From NCBI GenBank assembly GCA_946479985.1, contig CAMLIF010000009.1:1-63143 (forward strand): a stretch of 63,143 nucleotides of DNA, read 5' to 3'. This stretch comes from an uncultured Flavobacteriales bacterium. GTDB lineage: Bacteria > Bacteroidota > Bacteroidia > Flavobacteriales > Crocinitomicaceae. Shown in pieces: positions 61,659-63,143 of the stretch. The notes under the pieces were generated by a model that ran no database searches, had not been told where the DNA came from, and worked only from the letters and a program-made list of their open reading frames with translations. The position numbers and the translations under genes were made by a program. Within the stretch, counting starts at the first letter, position 1. The number at the start of each line of letters is the position of its first letter.

Positions 61659-62633
61659 TTGGGTGTGAAATGGCAGGAATATCCATACGTATTTGAGGGG
61701 TTTGAAACTCAATTTAACCGTGTTTTAAATAAAAAACAGGAGTTAGATAGTTTCCGCCCCATTCCTTCTATTGTTTTAAAAAGCATCAGAGAAAGCCTGA
61801 TGATGGAATGGACATATAATTCGAATGCAATTGAAGGTAATTCACTCACTTTACAGGAAACAAAACTTGTACTGGAAGAAGGTATAACTATTGGTGGAAA
61901 AACGCTTCGTGAGCATTTTGAAACCATGAACCACCAGGAAGCAATTTATTTTATTGAAGATCTGGCACGCAAAAATAATACGCTCACAGCAAAAGATATA
62001 TTGGATGTTCATCGTTTAGTGTTAAACAATATTGAACGTGAATATGCCGGCAGGTTCAGGGTAGGAGGTGTAAGAATCGGTGGTGCAAATTTTGTTCCGC
62101 CCAACGCACTTAAGGTTCCTGATTTAACTGATGAATTAATTAACTGGTACAATTCGGATGACAATAAATTACCTGCGGTTATTAAATCAACTATTTTTCA
62201 TCATCGCTTTGTCTGGATACATCCATTCTTTGATGGAAACGGGAGAACGGTTCGTTTGGCATTTAATTTACTTCTAATGAAAGAAGGGTTTCCGCCTGCA
62301 ATCATTCTGAAGAATGATCGTAAGAAATATTATTCGGCGTTAAACCAGGCAAACAACGGAGATTACTCTAAACTGATGCTTATTGTTCTCCAGGCAATAG
62401 AACGCTCATTAGATATTTACCTCGCGGCGTTAAATGATAACTCAGATGATTATCAACCTATATCATCTATTGTCAGTGAGCCGGATATTCCCTACGGTCT
62501 GGAATATGTAAGTCTTTTAGCCCGAAGAGGAAAAATTGCAGCTCACAAAGAAGGCAATACCTGGCACACAACTGCTGATGCCGTTAAAGAGTATATATCA
62601 CTCCGTGAGCGTAGACGTAAATCAAATCAATAA
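61659..62633 (+). CDS. Fic family protein (class II, self-inhibited) with C-terminal helical domain
   Basis: This is a 324-residue protein. The core motif HPFFDGNGRTVR (His188) predicts AMP transfer to target proteins. The inhibitory helix motif SNAIEG near residue 60 matches (S/T)xxxE(G/N), placed before the Fic core, as in class II. The C-terminal 60 residues (VSLLARRGKIAAHKEGNTWH) look like a small winged or excisionase-type DNA-binding domain. The frame begins at TTG 61659; GTG 61665 is an alternative. There is no antitoxin partner, so it is self-regulated. The transcript ends in a hairpin that overlaps the stop codon. Confidence 0.88.
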   Translation: MGVKWQEYPYVFEGFETQFNRVLNKKQELDSFRPIPSIVLKSIRESLMMEWTYNSNAIEGNSLTLQETKLVLEEGITIGGKTLREHFETMNHQEAIYFIEDLARKNNTLTAKDILDVHRLVLNNIEREYAGRFRVGGVRIGGANFVPPNALKVPDLTDELINWYNSDDNKLPAVIKSTIFHHRFVWIHPFFDGNGRTVRLAFNLLLMKEGFPPAIILKNDRKKYYSALNQANNGDYSKLMLIVLQAIERSLDIYLAALNDNSDDYQPISSIVSEPDIPYGLEYVSLLARRGKIAAHKEGNTWHTTADAVKEYISLRERRRKSNQ

Positions 62634-62667
62634 TCCCCACTAATTCGGGTGGGGTTATTGATTTTTT
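62628..62667 (+). terminator. Terminator overlapping the fic stop codon
   Basis: CAATAATCCCCAC (62628-62640) pairs with GTGGGGTTATTG (62649-62660) with one bulged base. The stem includes the stop TAA (62631-62633), and TTTTTT follows. Confidence 0.75.
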
Positions 62668-62718
62668 AGACACAATTTTACCTGCCTGAAAACTGTATAC
62701 TTTTCGTACTTTGGTAAA

Positions 62719-63143
62719 ATGAAAACTCTACTGATAACTAAGGCCTTTCTGTTTGTTCTATTAAACGGATTTACCCAGGATTACACTTCTTATTTCACAG
62801 GAAATACGCAAGATATTCAGGCTTCCGCTCTTGGAGGAATTTGTTTGATGGGCGGTGCAACTGAGCACGATGAAGCAATGAAATGGTTCTTACAGCGGGC
62901 AAATGGAGGAGATGTCTTAGTTCTAAGAGCGAGCGGTTCTGATGGCTACAACGACTATATGTATTCCGAATTGGGGATAACTGTTAACTCAGTAGAAACA
63001 ATTGTGTTTAATAATTCGATGGCCAATAACGATCCATACGTCATTTCCAAAGTTGCACAGGCCGAGGCTATTTGGTTTGCCGGAGGTGATCAGTGGAATT
63101 ATGTTTCCTATTGGAGAGATACGCCAATAGACAGCACGATTAA
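62719..63143 (+). CDS. Secreted cyanophycinase-like protein (3'-truncated by window end)
   Basis: This is the N-terminal 141 residues of a protein with a signal peptide (MKTLLITKAFLFVLLNGFTQ). LGGICLMGGATEHDEAMKWF and AIWFAGGDQWNYV match the N-terminal strands of the S51 (cyanophycinase) family. The nucleophile region lies beyond the window. The signal peptide implies export, unlike the cytoplasmic CphB at 25870. Extracellular cyanophycinases let bacteria use cyanophycin from lysed cells. The Ser and any T9SS domain cannot be checked here. Confidence 0.75.
   Translation, partial: MKTLLITKAFLFVLLNGFTQDYTSYFTGNTQDIQASALGGICLMGGATEHDEAMKWFLQRANGGDVLVLRASGSDGYNDYMYSELGITVNSVETIVFNNSMANNDPYVISKVAQAEAIWFAGGDQWNYVSYWRDTPIDSTI

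Noticed and set aside
1..63143. CRISPR arrays, tRNA or rRNA genes, IS elements, prophage
   Set aside because: I looked for regular spaced repeats, cloverleaf arms, rRNA segments, transposases and phage structural genes and found none.

Overview
The window reads as chromosomal DNA of a Bacteroidota bacterium, most likely a Flavobacteriales/Crocinitomicaceae-type organism. The lineage is inferred from gene content, without a search. The evidence is five large secreted proteins ending in type IX secretion (T9SS) sorting domains, PorT-like and PF14905-type outer-membrane barrels, TAnnTTTG promoter elements a few bases before start codons, and families common in this phylum (PIG-L/symporter pair, DUF2911, GH130/GT4 pair). 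I see no rRNA, tRNA, CRISPR array, phage or IS element.

Layout. 2-16000: the 3' part of a Ca2+-type P-type ATPase, a TPR protein with a duplicated vWA-like domain, an outer-membrane receptor-like barrel, a fatty acid desaturase, a small OMP, a DUF2200 protein, an unknown secreted protein and a 1508-residue T9SS surface protein. 16681-22753: an AraC-type regulator, then a cluster of small stress-associated families (DUF763, DUF72, YciF/DUF892, DUF6766, CinA-like, DUF2383, DUF4142). 23221-31886: an unbroken run cphA - cphB - isoaspartyl peptidase - SDR - ku - ligD, joining cyanophycin synthesis and breakdown to non-homologous end joining. 32160-37881: a GH64/thaumatin-fold protein, an unknown secreted protein, a glycine-rich T9SS protein and an alpha/beta hydrolase. 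38703-46554: a coiled-coil lipoprotein plus DUF5670 mini-protein, a second AraC-type regulator, DUF2911, a sodium symporter with a 36-residue membrane partner, PIG-L deacetylase and DUF1761. 46706-50053: a T9SS-exported lysyl-oxidase-like enzyme followed immediately by a T9SS beta-propeller protein. 50057-59406: a second stress cluster (DUF3606, second lipoprotein, OMP-DUF5670-YtxH operon, cupin, third DUF5670-like gene, GT4-GH130 operon, third AraC-type regulator, CsbD-like, a 40-residue basic protein, a LEA-like YtxH protein). 59665-63143: a T9SS protein, a Fic protein and the start of a secreted cyanophycinase-like protein.

The most interesting signal is regulatory. A direct repeat, TGYAA-N16-TGTAA (21-bp period), lies upstream of seven transcription units: yciF-like, cphA (two copies), both paralogous lipoproteins, the OMP-DUF5670-YtxH operon, the GH130-GT4 operon and the CsbD-like gene. 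It appears to tie storage-polymer, DNA-repair, envelope and stress genes into one regulon. The three small AraC-type paralogs in the window are natural candidates to bind it, although an alternative sigma factor or a LytTR regulator could also explain such spacing.
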